Assembly: GCA_002105175.1 (NCBI GenBank)
Contig: MCGE01000001.1
Coordinates: 2,046,001-2,110,000, forward strand
Length of the DNA: 64,000 nt
Reading direction: 5' to 3'
From: Absidia repens
Taxonomy: Eukaryota; Mucoromycota; Mucoromycetes; Mucorales; Cunninghamellaceae
The position numbers and the translations under genes were made by a program. Positions 1 to 11,140 of this stretch are shown here, piece after piece. The notes under the pieces were generated by a model. It saw nothing but the letters and a program-made list of their open reading frames with translations, was not told the origin of the DNA and ran no database searches. How positions within the stretch are numbered: position 1 is the stretch's first letter; every line of letters begins with the position of its first letter.

Positions 1-402
1 CTTGAAGAGAATTGGCCTAATATCCTAAAGTTTTCCATATCACGTTCCCTTTCTTGTCGCTACTTGCAAGTCCACACTTGACCACAAATCACAAACAAAC
101 GCACACACACGCATACAAGCAAGAAATTAATATTTCCAAACATATACAACACTGAGACAAAAACACAGGTTATAATATCACTATATTCAAATAACAAATA
201 ATAGAGAGGGAAGGAGAGGCTAAAGCTGAGAGATATATATACATATATATATGGCATTCCAAGTTAAGGCAGGCAAGAAAAAAAAAAATTATTTCACACA
301 ACGAAAGCGGCCATTCAAAAAAATTTTACTTTTTGAACTGGGAATTGTTTGGGTTGAGCACCTACTTCCCTTCTTTCTCTTTTTTTAATTCTCTCAATCA
401 CG
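1..402 (+). promoter_or_regulatory. Upstream region of the eS19 gene
   Basis: No gene is supported here. The stretch is AT-rich, with a TA-repeat block at about 231-251. A pyrimidine-rich tract (about 361-399) lies just before the start codon at 403; CT-rich leaders of this kind are common on highly expressed fungal genes. Treating it as promoter plus 5' UTR is inference from position. No TATA box or defined factor site is claimed. Confidence 0.4.
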
Positions 403-784
403 ATGGCTGGTATCACTGTCAAGGACGTCAACCCTCACGGTAATAAATAGAGTTAGGAATACTTTAGGTTGTATGCGAGTGGGGGTGGTGGTGTTCAAGG
501 TGGATAAGTTGGGACAATTCACAAAATAGAGGGCCATGGCCTTTTTTGGATACTCACCATGATAGAAAACAACAAAGAGAATACTTTATAAAAATAAAAA
601 AAAAGGCACACAAACAAGACAGCAATGCCCCCCAACGGATAGTATCAACGCAACTCGACTCTATCATTTCTTTTTTGTTGATATCACTGAACGAAAACCT
701 CGACGACGGCTGTATTCTCTTTGTTGTTACTACATTGTGTGCATGTGGTTGTGTAGAGTGTGGTGGGGCTGGTGGCTTAGTGGG

Positions 785-816
<32 letters not shown>

Positions 817-1274
817 CTGGGCATACATGGAAACTGATTTTTTTTTTGTATGATATATCACGTTTCTTTATAGCTTTCATCAAGGCTTATGCTGCCTATC
901 TCAAGCGTACTGGCAAGCTCGAAGTTCCCAAGTGGGTCGATATTGTCAAGACCGGTACTTTCAAGGAATTGGCTCCCTATGATCCCGACTGGTACTTCAT
1001 CCGTGCTGCCTCTGTCGCTCGTCACATCTACATCCGCAAGGCTGTTGGTGTTGGTGCTTTGAACAAGGTGCATGGTGGTCGTGTGAACCGTGGTATGCGC
1101 CCCTCTCACCACGCCGAAGGCTCCGGCTCCGTCAACCGTAAGGTCCTCCAATCTTTGGAAAAGATCGGTGTTTTGCAAAAGGACAAGAAGGGTGGCCGTA
1201 AGATCACTCAAGATGGTCAACGTGATTTGGATCGTATTGCCATGACCTTGGCTGCTGCTGATGACGAAGAATAG
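403..1274 (+). CDS. RPS19: 40S ribosomal protein eS19
   Basis: Structural protein of the small ribosomal subunit, needed in other eukaryotes for 18S rRNA maturation. Two exons, 403-439 and 874-1274, encode 145 aa, the usual family length. The first exon carries only 12 complete codons (MAGITVKDVNPH). The 434-bp intron has a GTAATA donor and TTTATAG acceptor and holds a long poly-A run at about 788-815. The protein shows hallmark eS19 stretches such as WYFIRAASVARHIY, the GRVNRG..PSHH segment and the C-terminal GRKITQDGQRDLDRIA. A large first intron directly after the start is typical of fungal ribosomal protein genes. The start follows a CT-rich leader. The antisense open frame across exon 2 is a shadow of this gene. 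Confidence 0.97.
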
Positions 1275-2136
1275 ATTTGATTCTCTTTTTTTTTTTTATG
1301 TATACATTGGAAAAAAGAGGGGGGTTTGTTTTTGTAGTAGTAATAGTATCTTCTCTTTATACATGACACTTCTTTTTTTATTGACACAATGAACGCTTTA
1401 ATAAAAAAAAATTATTTTATGTATTGATTGATTTTTTATTTTGGTATGCGTGAATGATTTGTGATGGTGATGATGACAAGACGAAAATAGGGAAAGGCGG
1501 CTGATTTGAATAGTGCAACGGAAATGATGATGATCAGGGCAGAAAAATGGCCCGAGTGAATGGATCAATTTTTCTGAAGTACAGAATATAAAAGGGGAGG
1601 GTCATCATGGCTGATCAAATTATACGCATCATTGATCACGGTATATTCAAAATGGAATAATGTACTATTGGAAGACTGTTATAAAATGGGGGGGGGGGCG
1701 GTGATGGTCCAAAAAAAAAAAAAAAAAGCTCTCTGCGCATCATTGAATGAATGGGAGTAAATGGGATAATCACAGAAGACAAATAAATATCTTTTTGATT
1801 TTGACTTTATTATATACACAAGAAGTTTGATTTTGGAGATATTGTATAAAAAATAATAATAGTGATTTTAGAGAAAGAAAAAAGGATTTTGGGATGAGCA
1901 GGAGGAAAGGGTATTGGGTAGAATAAAAAAAAAAAAAAAGAGTAAGATATAAATAAATAGATAAAAAAAATTGCGAATAGTAATAATAACAACAAGAGGA
2001 TATGCGTATCATCATCAACATGTAAATAAAAAACAAGGTGTACAATAAGATATAATGGTTATAAATAAAAAATAAAAATAAAACTAAGTAGTAAAATGTA
2101 AGAAACACAAAAAGTAAGTTCTCTAGCGCCAAGTAA
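1275..2136. other. Intergenic, convergent 3' regions
   Basis: Lies between the 3' ends of the eS19 gene (+) and the kinase gene (-). It contains AATAAA-like motifs near 1399 on the plus strand, a G run at about 1688-1698 and A runs at about 1712-1727 and 1924-1939. The open frames here translate to low-complexity Phe/Leu/Tyr strings from AT-rich DNA. No gene is seen. Confidence 0.5.
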
Positions 2137-4016
2137 TTAGTGATTCATTGGAAAAACTTGTTGAACAAGAGCGGCCAAATCAGACTTCTTTGCGCATTTT
2201 AAATGATCTTGAGATACGAAGTTTCGAATGTTCTGTAATTAAAAAGAAAAAAGAAAAAGGTAAATCAAGGGGAAAGAAGAAAAAAAAAAAAAAAAAAAAA
2301 AAAAGAGGTGACTTACGATTAGTACGTTGTTTGCCATAGGACGGTCATCGGCATCTGCATTGAGAATCCATTCCAAAGTATTAACCATGGCAGTAGAGGG
2401 GGTGGCGAAATTGAATGTAGGTGGTTTCCCGTAAAGGATTTCCCGGTATATTTCAGTGCTGTTTTCCAAATAATACAAAGGTGGGACACGATCCATCATT
2501 TCAATCATTGTAATTCCGAGTGACCACACATCTACATTTTCAGTATATGGCGATTCTGCTACGACTTCGGGAGCCATCCACTATAATAAAAAGGATAAAC
2601 GGTTTTCATGTGAGCATGTATGTATGCGTATGTATGTACGTATGTGAAAAAAAAAGAAGAGAGAGAGAGAGAGAGAGAGAAACAGAGAGAGATCGTCGAA
2701 TCATCGTCATTGCTCGTCAAAGCATGTAGAACGAGTACATTGCAGATCAACAACAACAACAACAATAACAACATCAACATCAAGATCCCCCTCCTCCTCT
2801 CCTTGTCCTCCTTAATCATTCGAACTTACCTTTGCAGTCCCAAGTCTTGAAGAATTTTGTACAGATAATGGAGTTGCCAAACCGAAATCGGCCAATTTCA
2901 CTTGTCCATCCCAACTGAGTAACAGGTTTTCACATTTGATATCACGATGCATATAGTTTTTCGAGTGGAGATAGACAAGACCTTCCAAGCATTCAGTGGC
3001 AATGAAGATTGTCATGGCTTCAGAGAGACCCACGGTGGTACTGAACAGTAAGCCAAAGACAGAGCAAGCCATCAATTCCATCGCCATCCACAAATGATCA
3101 TCATAAAGACAAGCTTCTTGTAGTTGAATCAGATTGTTGTGAGAGAGGCAACCCATGATGCGTAGTTCCCGCAAGACATAGCTGTGGTGATGTGTATCGT
3201 GATCTTCAATAAAGCAGCGTTTGATAGCCACAGACCCTTTGGCAAGTTTAGTTGAAGTTGTTGAGGCTGATGCCGAGGCGGACGCATTTTTTCTTTGTTG
3301 CTGTGGTGATGATGGTTGCTGCTGTTTTCGATTTGTTGAAGAAGGCAAAGAATAGGATCGTTTCACTGCCCTGATCACAGCCCCGTTTGCCCTAAAAATA
3401 GAATGTGCATATCAATATATAGATAGATGGTTGTTGTGTTTTTTTATCAAGTATTTTCCATAAGATCGATGAATCTTACCCGCTTCCCACTTTTTCAGTG
3501 CCAGTATAATAATCTTTTGGATTGATATCCAGGATTTTGAGTCGAGGTAAGACCTTACGGAGTTTTGCATCGAATTCAGCATGACGTTTGGGAGTTTTTC
3601 GAATGGGTGGCGGCAAAGGGAATAAATCAGGTGCCTTGCCTACATAAAGCCAACGTGCCTGAAACAAACAATAAAACAGAAAGAGAGTAATTAGTGTAAA
3701 TAAAATGAAAAGCATATGAAAATTCTATATTATTTATTACCTTTGGTGTTTGACTAGAAGGGTAGTCTTTCAGCTTACTTTCGGGAGGTGGTGTAGGTTG
3801 TTTAGGGTGTAAAAGTTGTTTTTCTTTCCAGCGTTCTTGAATGATATCAGGCATTTTCCAAGCACCTGGTGGACGCCATGGTATGATTTTTTTTGTTGGT
3901 GTTGGTGGTGACATGACTACTGTAGTGGCTGAAGATAGACGACGAGATGTCATGGGTGGTGATGATGAAGGTGGTGTTGGTAACTGATGATTTGGTCGAG
4001 TAATAATAGTAGGCAT
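2137..4016 (-). CDS. STE20/PAK-like serine/threonine kinase
   Basis: Predicted cytosolic protein kinase of 458 aa. Exons (high to low): 4016-3741, 3658-3480, 3391-2830, 2580-2317, 2232-2137. The kinase domain starts near residue 150 with a glycine loop VGSGANGAV. A Ser/Gln/Ala-rich insert of about 40 residues follows before the VAIK lysine. The catalytic loop is [11 protein letters not shown], then DFGLA, and WMAPEV in the activation segment; all catalytic residues are present. The WMAPEVV...[11 protein letters not shown] block is typical of STE20/PAK kinases. The N-terminal 90 aa are Pro/Thr/Ser-rich with a WRPPGAW segment. I see no clear CRIB/PBD, so a Cdc42 link is not shown. The start is the first ATG after in-frame stops. 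A two-codon uORF overlaps it by one base. Confidence 0.88.
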
Positions 4017-4024
4017 CACAGCAT
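4016..4024 (-). promoter_or_regulatory. Minimal uORF overlapping the kinase start (TGATG)
   Basis: Reading the minus strand, ATG CTG TGA occupies 4024-4016. The final A of this stop is also the first base of the kinase ATG (4016-4014), giving a TGATG stop/start overlap. In eukaryotes such an arrangement can lower translation, allow termination-reinitiation, or be bypassed by leaky scanning. The overlap is read directly from the sequence; any regulatory effect is inference. Confidence 0.5.
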
Positions 4025-4347
4025 GGATTTAAGTTTATATTACTTTGGTGTATAATCAGTAAAGGAGTAGCTGAGATGGGAGGTGATGAGGAAGATGAGA
4101 ATAAAAGGATATCAAAAAGAAAAAAAAAAAAAAAAAGCTGGTATAAAGAAATATAAAGGGGTTTTTGTGGAGAAAGCGAGAGCAAGAGCGAGGGGAAAAA
4201 GAAGACAAGAAGAGGGGGTATCGGATTCAACAAAGGTAAGAAAAAAAAGTGATGAAGAGGGTCTATTTTATTGAGTATGACGATATCTTAAGTGATAAAC
4301 AAGAAAAGAAAAGAAAAGGTGTAACGAGACAATAAAGGAGGAGATAT

Positions 4348-4378
<31 letters not shown>

Positions 4379-4887
4379 GGAAGAAGAGCAGCGAAAATAA
4401 AAAAAAAATTGAGTTTCGTCTCTTTTACACACAAAAAGCGCGGCAAAAGGAATAGGTTCCCCAAAAACCGATAAAAATGAAGCACTTTTTATTTTTTGTG
4501 CATCCAAAAAAACTTTTTTACGCCCACCATATCAGAACACAACAACCCAACATCAACACACAAATATAAAACCTGGTAACTGTTACACAACATCTTTTTT
4601 TTTGTTCCCATCTTCGGCTTTTTGACAATTTGTTCCATTTTTATTGAAGCACATCATATGAAGAATATAAAAAAGAAATAAGGCTTTGTACAAAATAAAA
4701 GAGACTATACTAAGAGACAACTAACTAAAACTAATATGATTAAGGGGAGAGGGGAAGAAAAAGATACACACAAAAAAAAGGGGGAGAGGGGAACCGAGGA
4801 AAGGTAATATATAGAGAATGAGTAGGAGTAGGCATCTTCGATCAATAAAATATATATTTTATGTACTGAGTGAGTGAGAAGGTTGTA

Positions 4888-5158
4888 CTAAGTATACATG
4901 TCATCCCGTAAAAATGCCGTTAATGGTCGAGCCATGATCGAGGAATTTCCCGCTGTGGGATTAGTTGATCCTGAATGGATGGATGGTGGAAGTGGTGGTG
5001 GAGGTGGTGGCGATGATAATGATGTCAAACCATAGGGCCAAGCCGTTTCGGAGGAAGGTGCGTTTGTTCCGGTAGTTCCTGTAGCTGATATGTTTATCCG
5101 AGAAGAATAAGAAGGATGTTGAGAATAATGTTGTTGATCAAATGTCATTGGTGATGGC

Positions 5159-5192
<34 letters not shown>

Positions 5193-6655
5193 TTTTTAAA
5201 GTCGGTGCCGGTCCCACTGCTGTTCGTTGACTAGCTGGTGTTGTTGTTGCTGGGTATGGAGAAGGCGGAAGAGGGTATGATGATGTCGTTTGGGGTTGCG
5301 AGGATGGTTGTGGTGGAAGTGCTGCAGCTGTGCTTTGATGGAGAGTGTCTTTATCTTGATGATACTAAATACAAATAATAATAATAAAGTTTAGTATAAA
5401 TAAAAATTAAATACAACATATCATTCAATATCCCTCTATTACCATCTTGTCAGAAGATGCCAAATCAGTGTAAATCATATATGTAATGTATGCATGCATT
5501 GCATTTCGCTTGATCTTTGGGTTTTGTTTCTGTAATCAATAATATATACATGAAAAAGGATGAGTATAAGATATGAAATATAATCATAAAGTAGGGCTTG
5601 GCTGTTTTTGTTGTTATTGATTTTTTCTTTGTCTTACCATTGATAAATACTGGTAAGAGAATTTCGATTTTTCGGACTAAAAAAATTGAAGTGTCAATCC
5701 AATCGGTATTTCAATCCAGTCTCCTCACCCTTTTTATTTTATTTTTTTACCTGTCGTTGGTCAAATGCAGCAGTTTGACCTTCTACATGATGTCGAGGTC
5801 GAGCAGAATGTGATCGAGAATCCATACTACTTTCATCATCACTATATTTCCTTTTTTGATGAGCCCCTATTTATAAAAGAAAAAAAAATGATCAGTTGTT
5901 CGATTCCCAAACGTCCCCCCCCCTCTCCCCACCGATAGTAGTACTGACAGAAAAGGACTTACTTTGTTGTAATTGTTCATCTTGGTCGATTGCTTTTGCC
6001 GCTGCTGCAAGTAGAAGAATGGGATCCGTTCTTGGCTTTCGTTTCCTTGATGGCTGTACTTCTGGTTGATCTATGTATATTGAAAAAACGAGGAATAAAA
6101 TTAAGGTTCAAGAGTTTCATCATCCTTGTCCCAAAAAAAAACGATGGTTTTTTTTTTTTACCATTGATATCGTTGCGTTGGGATGTAGTAAGGCTTGGAG
6201 ATGTTGTAGCAGGCATTTTTGTTGTTGATGATGATTGGTCTGCATTTGAAGGTGGATCTGTCATCCCAGACTAAAATAAATAAAGAAAAATAACCCACAC
6301 ATGAGACTAAACAAAACAAATACAGCAAATAATATTTTTCTATTCTTACCAAAGCAGGAGCGTCCGATGAAGATGAAAGTCTACCGTTCAATTCTAAAAA
6401 AAAAAATATAAAAAAAAAAACAAAAAGAATAAAAAAAAACAATATAAGGAAGGTACGGTTTAATATTCTACAATCTTGACTATCCTTTTGTTTTCTGTTG
6501 TTTGTTTGTTACCTAGCAAGTTGCTAATCGACATTGTTCCATTATTGTCGGGTTTTTCTGTCGTAATAATTGTTGTAGTTGTCGGATCTTCATTGTCGGT
6601 ATGGGGACTAGCGCCATCACTAGCACTGCTACTGCTGTCACTACTGCTAGTGCTG

Positions 6656-6687
<32 letters not shown>

Positions 6688-7156
6688 AATGTCCATAGTC
6701 GAGTTGTTTTCTGCCGTTTGATCATAATCAATTACCTAGGAAATAGATGTGCCATATTAATAAGTATTTCTCCCTTTCTTCCATCACCCAACAGCCCCTT
6801 TCATTCTTTCAGTCTCCCCACCCCTCCCCCAATCCCCTCTATCTCTCTATCATATATGTAATAGTAACAACACCTATTTTACATATATAACACCTCACAT
6901 CTTCCTCCTCTTTCCTTTTTGTTTTGGTCCTTACCCTAATGGAATATGGTATCAAGTCGTTCATATCTTTCCTTTTATCATGGTTGGCCAGGGCAATTAG
7001 AATACAGCCAGCTTCGGCATCCACTTTATCCAGATGACCAAATAAAGCATGGTCCCTAGCTGAGGAAGATTGAGGTTGTACTTTGGGTGGATATTGTTGG
7101 AGTAGCAAATGAGCAATAAAGGTAGAAGAAGAATGTCGTTGTTGAGCAAGAGTCAT
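4888..7156 (-). CDS. Disordered nuclear-type protein, unknown family
   Basis: I do not recognise the family. Nine exons (7156-6935, 6735-6513, 6393-6350, 6270-6162, 6070-5963, 5866-5751, 5649-5638, 5529-5443, 5364-4888) join in frame to 465 aa. The N-terminal 74 aa look ordered, with the helix-like segment DAEAGCILIALANHDKRK. The rest is mostly poly-Ser, Thr, Pro and His-rich. It holds a short SISNLLG motif, a basic SRKRKPR cluster that could be a nuclear signal, and a segment KRNAMHAYITYMIYTD encoded right after a 12-nt micro-exon (YLSM). The composition suggests a nuclear regulator, but this is inference. The splice chain is well supported by phase and consensus at every junction. The ATG at 7156 is the only good start seen. 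Confidence 0.7.
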
Positions 7157-7261
7157 TGATGCAGTTGTAACTGTGTTGTACTAATAGTCTCTAGTGATGG
7201 TAGCGTTGTATATGTGAAAAATAGTATCAATAAAAACGGAGAATCAATAAAATATTAAATA

Positions 7262-7323
7262 GAGAGAGCAAGAGCAAGAGAGAGAGAGAGAAAAAAAAAA
7301 AGAGAGAGAGAGAGAGAGAGAAA
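7262..7323. repeat. GA-rich simple repeat
   Basis: Interrupted (GA)n/(GAGAGCAA)n tract with an A run in the middle. It sits upstream of the minus-strand gene starting at 7156, in its probable promoter or 5' UTR. (GA)n tracts also occur at about 2658-2680. Confidence 0.8.
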
Positions 7324-7719
7324 GAGGAAGAAAAAGGGAAAAATGATTTGTTATTAAAAAAAAAAGTTATTTTGATGGGGGAAGGGGAAAGGACGGAAAA
7401 ATAAGGTTTACAATGGTTTGGCCTGGTCACACAAAAGCGATTCTCATTGTGCCGGGATTTTAAATTTATCCTGTTTCTTTTCTTTTCTTACAATATTGGT
7501 TTATATACAACAAGGTAAACCGTCTATGATTATCAATCTGTATGTTATTAAATAAGATTTATTTTGGAGGGATTAGGGCACTGGTGAATCAAAGATAAAC
7601 GTGGCAGTTAGATATTCAGGTGACTATGATGAATCCCCTTGTTTTTGTATTTTTCACATATTCAAATGCTAAAAATACTAACGCTTTCCCTCTGACTGAT
7701 GGAAAATTGGTTGATATAT

Positions 7720-8581
7720 TTAGAATGACGACAAAATCGTGGCATCAGAAAATACGGTGCCGGTCAAAGTGGCAAAACTATCTATGGTAGTGATTGCTTT
7801 GTATAAATTAGTAAACTGTATGCGATCACCTTCTGAATGCTTCTGCTCATGATAAGATCTGACTTTTACTCCTTCCTTTTCTGGTCATCATTCTGCTGGA
7901 TCATCTCCTATCATCAGATCTCAAAGAACCTGGGGGTGGATGTATTTAATAGCCACACTTGGAAACACCATTCGATGAATATGAACACATTTTTGGCATA
8001 AACGTTGATCGACCTTATGTTTATCATTATTATCTTGTAGTTTTTGCAAATGGAGTTCAGTGCAATGGGGGCGACCAATTATCAAGATGAATCATCTGGA
8101 ATGGCACATACCAAATAGCACTAAAAGTCGTCCATCAAGGTATGTAGAAAATAAAAAGGGAAAAAAAAAAAAAAAGATAGCGGAACGAGGGGTAATGAAA
8201 GGAGAATGAAAGCATTCATTTTTGTTAATAGATCAAGTGCACATATCTTCTCCTGCTGCTCATTTACATCATCTTTCGTATGATGAAGGCTACATGGTTA
8301 GACCGTATGGGAATATACCACTCCTTCAAAACATAGTAAGTTTAATAATACGCAATAAGCATATGTGTGTGTTCATGTATGACAAGAATGAAAAATCAAA
8401 GTTTACTGACACTTTTTTGATCATAGAATAGGCTCATTCACACCATCATCTTGGTCTGGCACGGTTACCCTATGATCCTTGGCTCTTTCTATACTGGTGT
8501 TTCCTCCGACGGTTTCCAAAATTTTTCAACCGCAGGCCTATCTCCTCTCTTCCCTCCCCCTTGTCACTCCACCGTTTTTAA
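7720..8581 (+). pseudogene. Decayed multi-exon gene, family unknown
   Basis: Several plus-strand segments look like old coding exons but cannot be joined into one open gene. A stretch at about 7720-7852 reads DDKIVASENTVPVKVAKL... before a stop. A second ends at a GTATGT donor after 8139. A third (8232-8335) reads DQVHISSPAAHLHHLSYDE... and ends at GTAAGT. A fourth (8432-8581) reads AHSHHHLGLARLPYDPW... to a stop. The last three join in phase, yet an in-frame TGA near 8086 and multiple stops upstream prevent a full model. It could be a relic or a real gene with exons I failed to find. The family is not recognised. It lies next to a repeat element. Confidence 0.4.
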
Positions 8582-9239
8582 AATAGAGATAAATTTTAGT
8601 TAGTTGATCATTTATCATTCATCATTTACATATCATATACAATAAAATATATTTTTATACATATGAACACCTGCTCAATTATTTTTATGTTATGAGATAC
8701 TAGCGGAAGGTGCACGTGCGCTGATGCTTTATCTCCTATTTTGTTACACGAAACGTCAAATTAAAAAACGTTGCATATCCTATGGTACAATTCTGTAAGA
8801 GCGTAAAAAAAAAAAAAAAAATGGATCTCACGATAAATGCTAATAATATGTATCTTACTTGACTATAAAATGTTAATCATGTATTATGGTAGTAAAGGTG
8901 AAAAAGATACAAAAAAAAAAAGAAATGAAGTTCGCTTCAATCATCATATTTTTACCCCCGTCCCTGGCTATTTTATTTGTGGAACTCCTCACAGTCTTTT
9001 TTTTCATACGACCACCACATCTAATTTTTGAAGCCTGGTATGTACAGTGCAGTACGTACTATACAGCATTGTACGTACAAGTGACAAAGGGTTAAGCAAG
9101 AGCGTTGATCGGAGACGTCTCATACTTCGCCTTTTATTTTTCGCACGCACACACACCAGCCGTTTATTTTTCTAGATGTATATGCACTCTGCCATAATTT
9201 ACTGTTCCAGTGTTGGTATACTCATCTTACAAACAAATT

Positions 9240-10430
9240 AAACGTATTAAAAGAAGATGTAGATTAAAAAACAAGACATATTTTATTCAGAATATTGATA
9301 TAAACTATGATATGACAACTAAACAAAACTAAACTGTGTTGACTAATAACAGTATCCTGACACCTATTCAAAGGCGAGGTACTTCGAGGCAGGTGGAGAA
9401 TTTTTGCGACAGAATAAACATAACGTAAAATAAGCTAATACAATTAAATCAAAGAGAATAAGTTATTCTATATTGAATGGCAACCTATTCTACAATGAAT
9501 GGGCTAGCTAAACTAGGCCGAATGAATTCATCGGGTCTACAAAGCATCAAAAGACAAAAATCATGATTCCGATGTTAAATGATAATAACTATAGTCATAA
9601 GAAGATAACCACCATGTTGAGGAAGTTGCATGGTGTTGATTGCTGTGAAAAACGAAGAGGGGGTTCTTTCTTTGTTACCGCCAGCGAAAAGAAGATATTT
9701 TAAATGCCGCCCACGTGAAATATTTATTTACTCCAATTTTATTTTTTCCCTCTCTCTCTTTCTTTCTATTTTCTTTTTTTCCTTCAATTTTCTTCGTCAT
9801 TTAACTTCTTTGAGGTTACGGTGAACTTGGATTAGTGTCATGACTAGTTTAGAAGCGATTTCAGAACAGGGATTATAAGATGCATGGGGAAACCCTTTCA
9901 TTTTGAATCTAGGATTTAGAACAACCATTAGTTGGCTTTTTGGCCCCCATCTTTAACCTAGTTTGGTATTAGTTTGTCCATAGTTTGTACATACATATAT
10001 GAATAAAATATATCTCTTTTTATTTACTTCAATAAAAACTGCCCCATTAGTCTTCCTCAAGCCTTTGTATAATAGATCCCTTTTTCACTACCATCACCTC
10101 ATTATGATTAGTGTTGAACATTGCTGTGCATCAATAACGGATATCCCTTTATAGCCTTTCCCATGTCTCGCACAGTAAAATAGACTCCATTTCACAATTA
10201 TCTTTTTACATTAGTGTTGACCATTCTTCAGCTAGTCTCCTTATGATTCCTCCAATAGATTATTCCAGTCTATCCTTTGTTATAATGAACCTTTCGCTTT
10301 TAGGTTTTTACTATCTTACAATAATATCTACCAATATGCCCCCAATAAAATATGTCTTCTTTATTTGCCATTATATGATCCATCTATAGTGAACAATGTC
10401 GTTATTGACCCAAGAACCGGTTGACGGTCT
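9240..10430 (+). repeat. Dispersed fold-back repeat, copy A (near full length)
   Basis: Member of a repeat family seen at least eight times in this window. Left arm about 9255-9500 is inverted and contains ACATATTTTATTCAG. The core about 9610-9715 ends in CCACGTG (CACGTG at 9712-9717). A pyrimidine tract follows, then the conserved block at about 9833-9950 with GATGCATGGGGAAACCCTTTC. The right arm from about 9955 carries GAATAAAATAT in the opposite orientation to the left arm. A tail with further TTCAATAAAA motifs runs to about 10420. The short frame at 9630-9824 is not conserved as protein in other copies. No transposase, reverse transcriptase or target-site duplication was identified. Confidence 0.75.
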
Positions 10431-11140
10431 TAAATCACTTCCTATTACATAGAGTCATATTTTCATTCTACCGATTATGTAAAAATGAACATGCAACATG
10501 GTCCTAGTCTCGCTATGCCGTTCATTGCACGGTACCGCAAACATAACCTTACAAGAATGAATGGACATACTATATATATACATGTCCAGCTCGTTATTTT
10601 TGTTTTCACTTTTTTATTGTTATACATGTACTACACTTAAAAAAAAATAGAATGAACCCCAATCAAAGTTCAGATGAGTCCAACGGACTTTTCTCAGAAG
10701 AGGCAATATGGCGCGAGGCTGTCTAATTTCTTTCAAAGCACACACGCTAACAACTATCCACTTCCACCCACTTCCCGATCAATTTTTTTGTGGGTGTGAA
10801 AATACTTTGTCATCGAATATAAAAACTTGGAACAAATCAAGGTACCTTAGTCTGTAGATCATAGTTTTCCAACACACACATCGACACTCTTTTCATAGGT
10901 ATAGGGGCATCGTAATCGTGTTTGTGCAAAAAAAAAAAAAAAAAAAAAAAAGACGAGGGAATTGAGGTTGCGTATTTCGATGTCAATCCATCCTTCACTT
11001 TTATCACTTTTCATGTCACTTTTACGTGGACACAATCACACACTGATACCCATACATGCATACACATAATGAAGACATAACGACAAGTAAAAGGGGTAAA
11101 GACTTTTTTTATTAGAATAAAACAAAACAAAAAATCAGCA
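10431..11140. other. Intergenic, no gene seen
   Basis: AT-rich spacer between repeat copy A and the 3' end of the SEC63-like gene. It contains an A run at about 10927-10951 and TATATATATA at about 10571-10580. The open frames are short and low-complexity. No RNA gene is recognised. Confidence 0.5.

Noticed and set aside
858..1220. 120-codon antisense open frame across eS19
   Set aside because: It is the reverse-strand shadow of a strongly codon-biased ribosomal protein exon and has no motif of its own.
2148..2339. Lys-rich plus-strand frame ([11 protein letters not shown])
   Set aside because: It is produced by a poly-A tract inside a kinase intron on the opposite strand.
7751..7807. P-loop-like GAGQSGKT, resembling a G-alpha phosphate loop
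   Set aside because: It occurs in a frame that ends at a stop within a few codons and has no other GTPase motif nearby. A different frame over the same bases looks more protein-like. Treated as chance.
9630..9824. Small frames in the core of repeat copies (MVLIAVKNEEG..., MVLIAAQKKVG...)
   Set aside because: Copies A and H give a similar first few residues, but copies C and G have stops or shifts at the same place and the rest diverges. The DNA, not a protein, seems conserved.
9240..10430. LTR retrotransposon or SINE interpretation of the repeat family
   Set aside because: No paired direct repeats bounding a single unit, no primer-binding site or polypurine tract, no A/B box pair and no consistent poly-A tail were seen. 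The inverted arms fit a fold-back or TIR element better, though this is not proven.
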